From an uncultured Eubacteriaceae bacterium (GTDB lineage Bacteria > Bacillota > Clostridia > Eubacteriales > UBA1433), in contig CALFLU010000061.1 of assembly GCA_937880125.1 (NCBI GenBank), positions 1 to 30,992 on the forward strand: a DNA stretch of 30,992 nucleotides, given 5' to 3'. This document shows, piece after piece, positions 16,185-23,825 of this stretch (position 1 is its first letter; the number at the start of each line of letters is the position of its first letter). The notes beneath the pieces are model-generated. The model was not told where the DNA came from. It ran no database searches and worked only from the letters and a program-made list of their open reading frames with translations. The position numbers were made by a program, and so were the translations under genes.

Positions 16185-16829
16185 ATGAATTTACTGGTTA
16201 TCGGAGATGTACACGGGTCCTTTTATACGTTCAAAGAGTTGTTGGATACTTATTGGGACAGGGGAAATGAAAAAATAATACAAGTGGGGGATTTGATTGA
16301 CAGAGGCAATTATTCGTCAAAAGTCATTGGGTTGTGCAGAGAGCTTGAAAAAGAAGGTGCTGTTTTTTTAAAAGGAAACCATGAATACGAAATGGCGCAG
16401 CACGTGCTGAAAAAACCCGATGAAAACTGGCTCAAGCAGCACGGCAAAAAAACGCTGAGGCAATATCGAACCAAGGAGGCGGTTATCAACGACGCTTGGT
16501 GGATGAAGCTGCGGCCCCTGTATTGGGAAAACGAATTTGTGCTCATTTCCCATGGAGGTATTGCCGAGGGCGTGAAAAACCCCTTTCGTGAAAGCAGCTT
16601 CAAAAGCGTGCTGTGGAATCGGGGAAAAATTAAAAATATCGGGAAAATGCAAATTTACGGTCATGCGGCATTGGGGGGCGGCAGGGCGAAATACAACGAG
16701 AAAAGCAATGCATGGGATATTGATACCGCGGCTTCTTATGGTGGCTACCTCACCGCCCTGCGTGTGAGTGGGGTAGGTGAAGTGATTGAAGAAGTGCGCG
16801 TCAAAGCGAACAAAAAAGACTGGAAGTAG
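16185..16829 (+). CDS. Metallophosphatase (calcineurin-like, PrpE/serine-threonine phosphatase type)
   Basis: This 214-residue cytoplasmic enzyme has the metallophosphoesterase signatures IGDVHG (D8, H10), VGDLIDRG (35-41), LKGNHEYEM (64-67), ISHGG and YGHAALGG. The set matches the phosphoprotein phosphatase branch that includes bacterial PrpA/PrpE and diadenosine tetraphosphatase-like enzymes. Whether it acts on proteins or nucleotides is not decided by sequence. The start ATG follows CGAAAG. It is 49 bp after the acetyltransferase gene and 24 bp before the broken gene at 16854. Confidence 0.9.
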   Translation: MNLLVIGDVHGSFYTFKELLDTYWDRGNEKIIQVGDLIDRGNYSSKVIGLCRELEKEGAVFLKGNHEYEMAQHVLKKPDENWLKQHGKKTLRQYRTKEAVINDAWWMKLRPLYWENEFVLISHGGIAEGVKNPFRESSFKSVLWNRGKIKNIGKMQIYGHAALGGGRAKYNEKSNAWDIDTAASYGGYLTALRVSGVGEVIEEVRVKANKKDWK

Positions 16830-16853
16830 AAGTGCTTACAAAAATAATATAGG

Positions 16854-17230
16854 ATGTGTTGGTCAATACAGCTTCATTTTGCAAACAAAAATGGCAGCGG
16901 CAAAAGAAAGAATGAAAAAAGCCGATATTTGCTTGCGGGGTCGGATGACGGACTGAAGTATGCCCTTGATGAAGAAGAGATGACAATTAGCCGTCCGCTT
17001 TCCTTTGACCCATCGGCAGAGGAGACGTTGTTTTAACAATCCATGGAGAAGGCCGGGCTATTCAGCCTCCGCACACGACTGAGGAACAAATCGGCGGATT
17101 GCTGCAAGCGGAGGTTGTGTTGACGGATATCTGCGGAAATAAAAATGATATCGGTGTGCTCTATGAGTACAACACGGTCGGCTATGATGCCACAGGGACA
17201 AAAAACCGACGAATCAGAAAAATAAAATAA
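16854..17230 (+). pseudogene. Frameshifted gene of unknown family
   Basis: A first frame from ATG at 16854 runs 60 codons, ending DPSAEETLF at a TAA (17034-17036). The next frame continues at once with VLTIHGEGRAIQPPHTTEEQ and ends IRKIK at TAA 17230. The stop lies in the run TTTT (17031-17034). One additional T would join the two parts into about 125 residues reading EETLFLTIHGEGRAIQ, with no other change. The joined protein has a basic N-terminus, an acidic middle and many alternating hydrophobic residues consistent with beta strands. I do not recognise the family. It may be a pseudogene, a sequencing error in a homopolymer, or a slippage site. The upstream ribosome binding site is weak. 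Confidence 0.55.
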
Positions 17231-17251
17231 TCGTTGAATGATGAGGAAATC

Positions 17252-18202
17252 TTGAAACAAAATCTTGACAAAAAAAAGATGATAATCGGCGTGGTCAGCG
17301 TGCTGATCGGAGAGGTGCTGTTTGGTTTCAGCTACCTGTTTACAAAAGAAATCACGACAAATATTTCGCCCCTTGCATTGTTGAGCTGGCGCTTTATTTG
17401 TGCGTTTGCAATAATGAGTTTGTGTGTAAAACTGGGTTGGCTGCAAATCAATTTAAAAGAAAAGGGTATTAAAAACCTGTTGCCGCTGATGCTGGTTTCT
17501 CCGATTCTTTATTTTTTATCGGAAACCTACGGCATTGCCCGCACAACCGCCTCGGAAAGCGGTATGATTTTGGCGGCCATTCCCATTGCGGCAATTATTG
17601 CCTCGATGGCGGTTTTAAAGGAGCGGCCTACGCGCCTGCAGGTAATAGGCATTGGCATTACCATATGCGGTGTCGTTGCAATTGTGCTCGTCAAAGGGCT
17701 GCAGGCTTCTTTTGATGTGGCGGGCTATATGATACTGTTTCTTGCCATTGTTTCTTACAGCCTGTTTTCGGTGTTTATCCAACAAAACACACAGCATAGT
17801 GCCATCGAAAAAACCTATGTGATGATTGGTGCGGGAGCGATTGCCTTTTCGCTTATCGCCCTTGTTGAAAGCGCCATGCACGGCACCGTCAAGACCTTTG
17901 TCATGTTGCCTTTTAGAGATATGCAATTTTTAATTGCCGTTTTATATTTGGGCATTTTGTGTTCTGTTTGCGGCTTTGCTTTGTATAATGTTGCCATCAG
18001 CTACATTGGCACCAATCGCTCGGCGTCTTTTGTGGGCATCTCAACGCTCACAGCCGTGTTTGCCGGTGTGGTGTTTTTGCGCGAGCAGGTGCTGCCGGGT
18101 CAAATTGCAGGCATGGCATTGATTTTGTGCGGCGTGTATATTGCCAACAAAGGGTATGGCTATCGGCGCAGCGCGTACAAAAGCAAAGAGGCACCAAAAT
18201 AG
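17252..18202 (+). CDS. EamA-family (drug/metabolite superfamily) transporter
   Basis: This protein of 316 residues has ten hydrophobic segments in two homologous EamA halves. The first has FGFSYLFTKEITTNISPLALLSWRF, and its partner segment ends with MAVLKERPTRLQVIGIGITICGVV. The second half ends VVFLREQVLPGQIAGMALILCGVYIANKG. The 'E.....Q..G......G' pattern at the end of each half is the EamA hallmark. Direction and substrate (metabolite export is usual) are unknown. The start is uncertain: TTG at 17252 has GAGGA five to six bases upstream and is preferred; TTG at 17234 and ATG at 17279 are alternatives. The start lies 21 bp after the broken gene. Confidence 0.85.
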   Translation: MKQNLDKKKMIIGVVSVLIGEVLFGFSYLFTKEITTNISPLALLSWRFICAFAIMSLCVKLGWLQINLKEKGIKNLLPLMLVSPILYFLSETYGIARTTASESGMILAAIPIAAIIASMAVLKERPTRLQVIGIGITICGVVAIVLVKGLQASFDVAGYMILFLAIVSYSLFSVFIQQNTQHSAIEKTYVMIGAGAIAFSLIALVESAMHGTVKTFVMLPFRDMQFLIAVLYLGILCSVCGFALYNVAISYIGTNRSASFVGISTLTAVFAGVVFLREQVLPGQIAGMALILCGVYIANKGYGYRRSAYKSKEAPK

Positions 18203-18297
18203 GCAGCATGTCAGACGCACGCACCCTATTCAAAAGAAACTGCCTGCGGTTTTTCGAAGATTGCACAAGGAAGTAAGAGGAAACCAAAAGAAACGAG

Positions 18298-18341
18298 TTG
18301 ACGTTAAAGCAGCTTTAATGACTATAATAATAGTGTATAAT
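18298..18341 (+). promoter_or_regulatory. Promoter region of the hydrogenase-sensor gene with an embedded palindrome
   Basis: TTGACG (18298-18303) and TATAAT (18323-18328) are 19 bp apart, longer than ideal. A second TATAAT follows at 18336-18341. Between the boxes lies a perfect 15-bp palindrome, TTAAAGC-A-GCTTTAA (18304-18318), filling almost the whole spacer. A protein bound there would block or realign the promoter, so an operator is likely. This is inference from sequence. Confidence 0.6.
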
Positions 18342-18388
18342 ACAGATATAACTATGTTGTAAATCTATTGAAATAAATGAGGCTCCTT

Positions 18389-20098
18389 ATGGAAAAAAAT
18401 ATGGAACAAGTAATTTATACCGTGACGGCCAACTGCCACGACTGCTATCGTTGTGTGCGGGTGTGTCCGGTAAAAGCCATTCGCGTCAGCGAAGGGCAGG
18501 CGCGTATAGATGACAGCTTATGCATCAAGTGCGGAACTTGTATACGCGAGTGTCCGCAGCACGCAAAGCGCGTGAGCTCCAGCGTGGAAAAAGTGAAAAA
18601 AATTATTGCAGCCGGTCACAATGTGGCCGTGAGCATGGCGCCGTCTTTTCCGGCGGCTTTTGGAAAGGCCTTTCACAAGAAGCTGCCCACAGCCCTGAAA
18701 GAGTTGGGATTTTCCTATATTTCGGAAACGGCGGAAGGGGCAAAGGTGGTTGCCGTGGAATCCTTTGACAAGGAAGATAACGGCATTATCTGCACGGCGT
18801 GCCCCGCTGTGGTAAATTATATTGAAAAATACAGACCGCAATTTATCGATAAATTGATACCCATTACCTCGCCGATGATTGCCCATGGCAGATTGTTGAA
18901 ACAACGCTTGGGAGAAGACACAAAGGTGGTGTTTGTCGGACCCTGTGCGGCAAAAAAAGAAGAAATCTATCGGCCGGACAATGCGGGTGCCATTGATGAA
19001 GTGCTGACTTTTACCGAATTAATTGAATGGTTTGAAGATGTTGAAATGGACCTTAGCACGCTGGAAGACGGTGTGTTTGACAGCCACGGTGAGCTGGGCA
19101 TGGCAAGGCTGTTTCCGCTGCAAGGAGGTATGCTCAAAACGGGTAACATTGCCTGCGATGTCATCAATGCGGAAATTTTAGACGTGAGCGGGCCGGATTC
19201 GGTAAAAGAAGTTTTTGATATTCCGCCGCAAAATTGGACTTACAGTGTTGCCGAACCGCTCTTTTGTGCGGGTGGGTGCATCAACGGACCCGGTTTTCCC
19301 ATTGACAACAATAAATTTGCCCGCAAACAAGCGGTTTTGCAATATGCCTATGAATATGCGGACAAAAATAAACAAGAACAGAAAAATACGGTATCGTGTG
19401 ATATTTCGTTTACGGTACAAAACAACGAAATCATCGATGAACGCATTCCGGAACACATTATTACGGAAATTTTGGACCGAACGGGCAAAGGCAATGTAGA
19501 AATGCAGCTCAACTGCGGGGCATGCGGCTACAACACCTGCCGCGACAAAGCCATTGCCGTTGCCAAGGGCATGGCTGAAGCTGAAATGTGTCTGCCGTAT
19601 ATGAGACGGCTGGCGCAGCAGCATACGAACAAAATTGTCGAAAACAGCCCCAACGGCATTGTGATTTTGGATGATGAACTTAAAATCATCAACATGAACA
19701 AGGCATTTCAAAGCATGTTTTTGTGCAGCAATGCCGTGATGGGCAAGCGAATCTCTTATTTGATTGACGCGGACAGCTTTGAAAAACTGGTTACGGGCGG
19801 CGTGGATCAATATGAGAGCATTCGCAACAAATACGGCATTAAGTACCACGAAGTGGTCTATGCCCTGCGTGACGAAAAACAATATATCGGCATTTTTGCC
19901 AACATATCGAAGGTGCGTTTTGACAGCGGTGAGATGAATTTGATCAAAAATCAGACGCTGGAAAATGCGCGCGAACTGTTGGAACACCAAATCAACTTTT
20001 CTCAAAAAATGGCGCATTATCTGGGCAGAAGCACCGCCCAAAGCGAAGAGTTGGTCAAAAGGCTCATGGACTTGTATTCGGAAGAAGAATTGCAATAA
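18389..20098 (+). CDS. Sensory-type [FeFe] hydrogenase (ferredoxin, H-cluster, FeS and PAS domains)
   Basis: This 569-residue cytoplasmic protein has in order: a 2x[4Fe-4S] ferredoxin domain (C16, C19, C22, C26 and C45, C48, C51, C55); an H-cluster domain (about 75-310); a CGACGYNTCRDKA...CLPY FeS domain (C376, C379, C384, C401); and a PAS domain (about 412-530). All four H-cluster cysteines are present: C138 in CTACP, C186 in VGPCAAKK, C293 and C297 in FCAGGCINGPGFP. The proton-relay Cys of catalytic enzymes (TSCCP) is Ala137, and the Met of MPC is Gly184. Such changes are described for the slow, putatively H2-sensing HydS-like groups. The small-subunit tail is absent. ATG at 18389 is chosen for GAGG six bases upstream. 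A phosphatase gene follows at 20 bp. Role as redox or H2 sensor is inferred. Confidence 0.9.
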   Translation: MEKNMEQVIYTVTANCHDCYRCVRVCPVKAIRVSEGQARIDDSLCIKCGTCIRECPQHAKRVSSSVEKVKKIIAAGHNVAVSMAPSFPAAFGKAFHKKLPTALKELGFSYISETAEGAKVVAVESFDKEDNGIICTACPAVVNYIEKYRPQFIDKLIPITSPMIAHGRLLKQRLGEDTKVVFVGPCAAKKEEIYRPDNAGAIDEVLTFTELIEWFEDVEMDLSTLEDGVFDSHGELGMARLFPLQGGMLKTGNIACDVINAEILDVSGPDSVKEVFDIPPQNWTYSVAEPLFCAGGCINGPGFPIDNNKFARKQAVLQYAYEYADKNKQEQKNTVSCDISFTVQNNEIIDERIPEHIITEILDRTGKGNVEMQLNCGACGYNTCRDKAIAVAKGMAEAEMCLPYMRRLAQQHTNKIVENSPNGIVILDDELKIINMNKAFQSMFLCSNAVMGKRISYLIDADSFEKLVTGGVDQYESIRNKYGIKYHEVVYALRDEKQYIGIFANISKVRFDSGEMNLIKNQTLENARELLEHQINFSQKMAHYLGRSTAQSEELVKRLMDLYSEEELQ

Positions 20099-20118
20099 GG
20101 ATATTTTGAGGCTGAAAC

Positions 20119-21264
20119 GTGAAATATTTTGAAAATAATACCATACAAGAGTTAAAAACCGGCAAAATTCTCTGTGGGGACTATACCTTGTGCGACCGCT
20201 CGGTGGAGCGAACGATTTTTATTCTTTGCGACGGCATCGGTTCAGGCGTCTATGCCAATATTGCGGCGATCACCTGTGCAAACAGACTCATGGAGCTCAT
20301 TGATTCGGGGCACTCTATGCGTGCCGCCTGCGAATCGGTGGCGCTGTCCATGCACACGGCACGCAAGCAAGAATTTCCCTTTTGTGCATTCAGCGCGGTA
20401 AAAATCATGAACAACGGCCATTTTACGGTATTTGTTTATGAAAATCCCGATCCTGTGATCATCAAAAACGGATATGCCATGCGCTTGAAAACAGAAATTA
20501 ACGCCGAAGCGCTGGAGGTGGTGGGAGAAACCTCGGGGGTTTTGGATTTGAAAGACAGCTTGCTGCTGTTTTCCGATGGGGTTACCCAGGCCGGACTGGG
20601 GCAAGAATACACGCTGGGCATTGGCATCGACGGCATCACCGAATACATCAACCGCAAAATTCCTCAATTCGATGATGTGCTCAGCCTTGGCCGGCGCGTG
20701 ATGAACAAGACGGCAAAAATCAGCGGCGGTTGCTATGTGGATGATACGACCATTGCCGTCATCACCTGCAGGGAGGCAAAGCAGCTCACGGTCTTTACCG
20801 GGCCGCCTGTGAGTCGTGAGCGAGATAAGGAAATTGTAGAAAAATTTTTAAGCAAGCAAGGAAAACATGCGGTGTGCGGCTCTACAACCTTAGAAGTGGT
20901 TGCCCGCGAAATGGGAGAAGAGGTGGATTTTGTCACTTCTTCCATGTCGCTTTTCGGCACGCCGCCGGAATATAAGATCAAAGGCATTGATCTGGTGAGC
21001 GAAGGCGCTATTATGCTCAATCAGGTCAACAACATTTTGGGCGAATCAGAGGAAAGGTTTTTGGAGCTGACTGTGGTGGAGAGGCTTTGCCTTTTGTTTT
21101 ATGAAGCAGATGTGGTGCTGTTTATGATCGGCAATGCCATGAACGAAGCCCACGGTACGTTGAAGTTTAAGCAGCTCGGTTTAATGCCGCGCCAAACAGT
21201 GTTAAAAATTATCTCGAAAAAACTGCGGGATATGGGAAAACTGGTCATTGAAGAGAACTATTGA
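20119..21264 (+). CDS. SpoIIE/PP2C-type protein phosphatase with extra C-terminal domain
   Basis: This 381-residue protein has an N-terminal PP2C-like phosphatase domain (about 1-220). The metal-binding acidic residues are in ILCDGIGSG (D38), LLFSDGVTQAG (D153) and GCYVDDTTIAVIT (D208, D209), the arrangement of SpoIIE/RsbU serine phosphatases. A further domain (about 224-381) contains GKHAVCGSTTLEVVAREMG and a helical C-terminus; I cannot name it. The start is GTG at 20119 with GAGG upstream. It lies 20 bp after the hydrogenase-like gene, a pairing known for group C-type [FeFe] hydrogenases. The likely job is to dephosphorylate a target according to the state of the hydrogenase sensor. No partner kinase is encoded nearby. 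A strong terminator follows. Confidence 0.88.
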   Translation: MKYFENNTIQELKTGKILCGDYTLCDRSVERTIFILCDGIGSGVYANIAAITCANRLMELIDSGHSMRAACESVALSMHTARKQEFPFCAFSAVKIMNNGHFTVFVYENPDPVIIKNGYAMRLKTEINAEALEVVGETSGVLDLKDSLLLFSDGVTQAGLGQEYTLGIGIDGITEYINRKIPQFDDVLSLGRRVMNKTAKISGGCYVDDTTIAVITCREAKQLTVFTGPPVSRERDKEIVEKFLSKQGKHAVCGSTTLEVVAREMGEEVDFVTSSMSLFGTPPEYKIKGIDLVSEGAIMLNQVNNILGESEERFLELTVVERLCLLFYEADVVLFMIGNAMNEAHGTLKFKQLGLMPRQTVLKIISKKLRDMGKLVIEENY

Positions 21265-21287
21265 GAAAATGCAAAGAAAATGGACTC

Positions 21288-21321
21288 AACAACTGCCGCT
21301 TCAACAGGCAGTTGTTATTTT
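21288..21321 (+). terminator. Rho-independent terminator of the hydrogenase-phosphatase operon
   Basis: A 10-bp perfect stem (AACAACTGCC with GGCAGTTGTT) and a 9-base loop are followed by ATTTTT. It is 23 bp after the phosphatase stop codon, so the two-gene unit ends here. Confidence 0.9.
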
Positions 21322-21414
21322 TCTAAGTCGCGGCACTGTTATAAGTATGAAAAGCGACAAAACTCGCTGCGAAAAGAGGCGCTTTTGTTTGAAAAAAGAG
21401 TGGGTGTATCTATA

Positions 21415-21443
21415 TTGCACTTTTTTTGAAAAGATGTTATAGT
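21415..21443 (+). promoter_or_regulatory. Promoter of the MATE transporter gene
   Basis: TTGCAC (21415-21420) and TATAGT (21438-21443) are exactly 17 bp apart, 34 bp before the start codon. It lies downstream of a terminator, so the transporter has its own transcript. Confidence 0.65.
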
Positions 21444-21477
21444 GTTTCTCATTCAGAAAATATTAAGGAAAAAATCT

Positions 21478-22869
21478 ATGTACTTTTTTAATAATAAAAA
21501 ACTATTGGGAGATGTAAAACCCCTGGGCGCACTTCCGCCGACAAAGCAGATGCTAAGCAACACCATCCGCGTGGCTTGGCCGTCTATGGTGGAGTCTTTG
21601 TTGATCAGTTCGGTAATTATTATCAACACCATTATGGTCTCTTCGCTGGGTCCGGAGGCCATTGCCGCCGTGGGGCTTACCGGGCAGCCGCGCTTGCTTG
21701 CCCTTGCGCTTTTTATTTCGCTCTCCATTGCGCTGTCGGCCATTGTGGCAAGGCGCAAAGGGCAAAATGACAAAGAGGGTGCCAACAAAGCGCATATACA
21801 GACACTACTCATTGCTGTGGCCTTTACAATACTGATCAGTTCGCTGTGTGTGGTCTTTGCCGACGGCATTATGCGGTTTTCGGGTTCGGCAAGCGATACC
21901 CATGAAATGGCGACGACGTTTTTTAAAATCACCATGGCGGGTATTGGGTTTAACATCATAACACTCATTAACAATGCGGCACACCGCGGTGCGGGCAACA
22001 CAAAAATATCGATGAAAACAACGATGATTGCCAATGTGGTCAACATTATATTTAATTATTTGTTGATTGGCGGAAACTTTGGTTTTCCTGCACTGGGCAT
22101 ACGCGGTGCAGCCATTGCCACAGTCATTGGCGGCGGCGTCGGCTTTGTCGTCAGCATGATTTCGGTGTTGTTTCGCACGGAATTTGTGTCTATTGTGGGT
22201 ATTACCAAAATGCGCTTTGACAAAGAGACCCTGCGTGTATTGACCAACATTACCTCGGGAACCTTTGCGGAGCAGCTGTTTATGCGCATCGGCTTTATGA
22301 GCTATGCCATTATTGTGGCAAAATTGGGAACGACGATTTTTGCCACTTATCAAATCGGTATGCAGGTATTGATATTGTCCTTTGCCTTGGGAGACGGGCT
22401 TTCCATTGCCGCAGTGGCTTTGGTGGGCAGAAGCCTCGGCGAAGAGCGGCGCGATTTGGCGCGGATCTACGGTGGCATTGCACAACGCCTCGGTGTGCTT
22501 TTTTCGCTGATTGTTGCCATTTTGTGTATTACTCTCGGAAAGCCGTTTTTTACGCTGTTTGCGCACGAGCCGCAAATTTTGCAATACGCCCAAATGACGA
22601 TGTGGTATTTGAGTGTCATTACCTTCACGCAAATATCCATGATTATCTATTCGGGCTGCCTCAGAGCTGCGGGGGATGTGAAATATATTGCCATGGTGTC
22701 GTTGGTGTGCATTACGTTTTTGCGCCCATTGGCAGGATGGCTGTTGTGTTTTGTGTTTGATTTGGGACTGCACGGCGCCTGGATGGGCATTGTCCTTGAG
22801 CAAACCGTTCGTTTGGTGCTGGTGGCACTTAGGTTTAGGGGCGGAAAGTGGATGTATCACCGCATTTAA
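21478..22869 (+). CDS. MATE family efflux transporter
   Basis: This 463-residue inner-membrane protein has about 12 hydrophobic segments in two similar halves. MATE-like blocks are VAWPSMVESLLISSVIIINTIMVSSLGPEAIAAVGL near the N-terminus, INNAAHRGAGNTKISMKTTMIANVVNIIFNYLLI before the midpoint, and IYSGCLRAAGDVKYIAMVSL in the second half. MATE proteins export cationic drugs or metabolites using Na+ or H+ gradients; the substrate here is unknown. The frame is open 12 codons further upstream, but that would overlap the promoter. ATG at 21478 has AAGGA eight bases upstream and is preferred. It lies between a terminator and a convergent terminator, so it is monocistronic. Confidence 0.92.
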   Translation: MYFFNNKKLLGDVKPLGALPPTKQMLSNTIRVAWPSMVESLLISSVIIINTIMVSSLGPEAIAAVGLTGQPRLLALALFISLSIALSAIVARRKGQNDKEGANKAHIQTLLIAVAFTILISSLCVVFADGIMRFSGSASDTHEMATTFFKITMAGIGFNIITLINNAAHRGAGNTKISMKTTMIANVVNIIFNYLLIGGNFGFPALGIRGAAIATVIGGGVGFVVSMISVLFRTEFVSIVGITKMRFDKETLRVLTNITSGTFAEQLFMRIGFMSYAIIVAKLGTTIFATYQIGMQVLILSFALGDGLSIAAVALVGRSLGEERRDLARIYGGIAQRLGVLFSLIVAILCITLGKPFFTLFAHEPQILQYAQMTMWYLSVITFTQISMIIYSGCLRAAGDVKYIAMVSLVCITFLRPLAGWLLCFVFDLGLHGAWMGIVLEQTVRLVLVALRFRGGKWMYHRI

Positions 22870-22875
22870 TGCGAT

Positions 22876-22911
22876 AAAAAAAGAAGCCTGTCTCGACAGG
22901 CTTCTTTTTTT
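22876..22911. terminator. Bidirectional rho-independent terminator
   Basis: A long, nearly fully symmetrical hairpin (GAAGCCTG with CAGGCTTC plus outer A/T pairs) has an A tract on the left and a T tract on the right. It terminates the MATE gene on the plus strand and the porB end of the por operon on the minus strand. Confidence 0.95.
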
Positions 22912-22918
22912 ATCTGTT

Positions 22919-23812
22919 TTATTCTTGTCCTACAAGGGCTTGCAGTGTTTTGTATTTTTTGTCTACATAGTTTTGTACGTCTTGAATGCCTTGCTCGGAA
23001 ACGTGTCTGAACTTCTTCATCATGCCAAAGAGTTCCGAAACGGGTTTGGGGTTTTTGTTGGGTACGGTAAGTTTATATTCGCCGTGATCCACTTCATAAA
23101 GCGGGAAGATATTGGTTTCTACGGCTTTGCGTGCAACTTCGATGGATTTTGCTCCGTCAAATCCCCAGCCTGTGGGACACGGGCTGAAAATGTGCAAATA
23201 GACAAATCCGTCTTTGATGCTCTTGGCTTTTTCCATCTTTTTAACAAAGTCAGACATATGAGAGGGAGAAAGCGTAGCAAGGTATGCGGGATTGTGCATT
23301 GCCATGATCAGCGGAAGGTCTTTTTTCTGCTGCTCTTTTCCTTTGCCCACTTCGCCGACGGGAGTCGTAGAAGTCATGGAGCCTTTGGTTGTGGAGCCGC
23401 TTCTCTGAAAACCTGTGTTCATGTAGCCTTCATTGTCATAGCAGATATAAATGACGTTTTCGCCGCGTTCCGCTGTGGCGGACAAGGATTGAAATCCGCA
23501 GTCCGATGTTGCGCCGTCTCCGGCAAAAGCTGCAACGGTAACATCTCTGCCGTGGGCTTCGTTGATGCCGGTGAGCACAGCTGCCGTGTTGTCGAGCAGT
23601 GTAATGTGCACGGGCACTTTCAGGCCACTGTCAAAGTTCCAGCCAACGCAACCTGCTCCGGCCATACATCCCGGCGGAATGCACATAATGGTGTTTTCGC
23701 CCAGTACTTTGAGTGTTGCGCGCAAGCTGAGTTCTGCAGGGCAGCCCTGGCATGCGCTGGTGCCCGGTGTGACCAAATCGGGTTTTTTATCTAACAATTC
23801 AATATAATTCAC
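22919..23812 (-). CDS. porB: Pyruvate/2-oxoacid:ferredoxin oxidoreductase, beta subunit
   Basis: This 297-residue subunit binds thiamine diphosphate and an FeS cluster in the complex that oxidises pyruvate and CoA to acetyl-CoA and CO2, reducing ferredoxin. FeS ligands start at GTSACQGCPAE (C21, C24), with more Cys at 44-55. The ThDP/Mg motif is AGDGATSDCGFQSLSA (98-113) with YDNEGYMNTG (N127). The start is GTG with GGAGG about seven bases upstream. It is the last gene of porG-porD-porA-porB, 13 bp after porA, and ends at a bidirectional terminator. Branched-chain 2-oxoacid use (VOR type) cannot be excluded from sequence alone. Confidence 0.93.
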   Translation of the reverse strand: MNYIELLDKKPDLVTPGTSACQGCPAELSLRATLKVLGENTIMCIPPGCMAGAGCVGWNFDSGLKVPVHITLLDNTAAVLTGINEAHGRDVTVAAFAGDGATSDCGFQSLSATAERGENVIYICYDNEGYMNTGFQRSGSTTKGSMTSTTPVGEVGKGKEQQKKDLPLIMAMHNPAYLATLSPSHMSDFVKKMEKAKSIKDGFVYLHIFSPCPTGWGFDGAKSIEVARKAVETNIFPLYEVDHGEYKLTVPNKNPKPVSELFGMMKKFRHVSEQGIQDVQNYVDKKYKTLQALVGQE

Positions 23813-23825
23813 TGTAATTCCTCCT

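Noticed and set aside
19178..20095. A 305-codon minus-strand open frame opposite the hydrogenase-like gene
   Set aside because: It is fully antisense to a gene with clear H-cluster, FeS and PAS motifs, reads as His/Phe/Ile-rich low-quality protein and shows no family motif.
21805..22860. A 351-codon minus-strand open frame opposite the MATE gene
   Set aside because: It is rich in His, Asn and Gln with no hydrophobic core, as expected for the complement of a membrane protein gene; the MATE motifs on the plus strand are clear.
22688..23794. A 368-codon plus-strand open frame spanning the MATE 3' end and the por terminator
   Set aside because: It crosses a strong bidirectional terminator and is antisense to porB.
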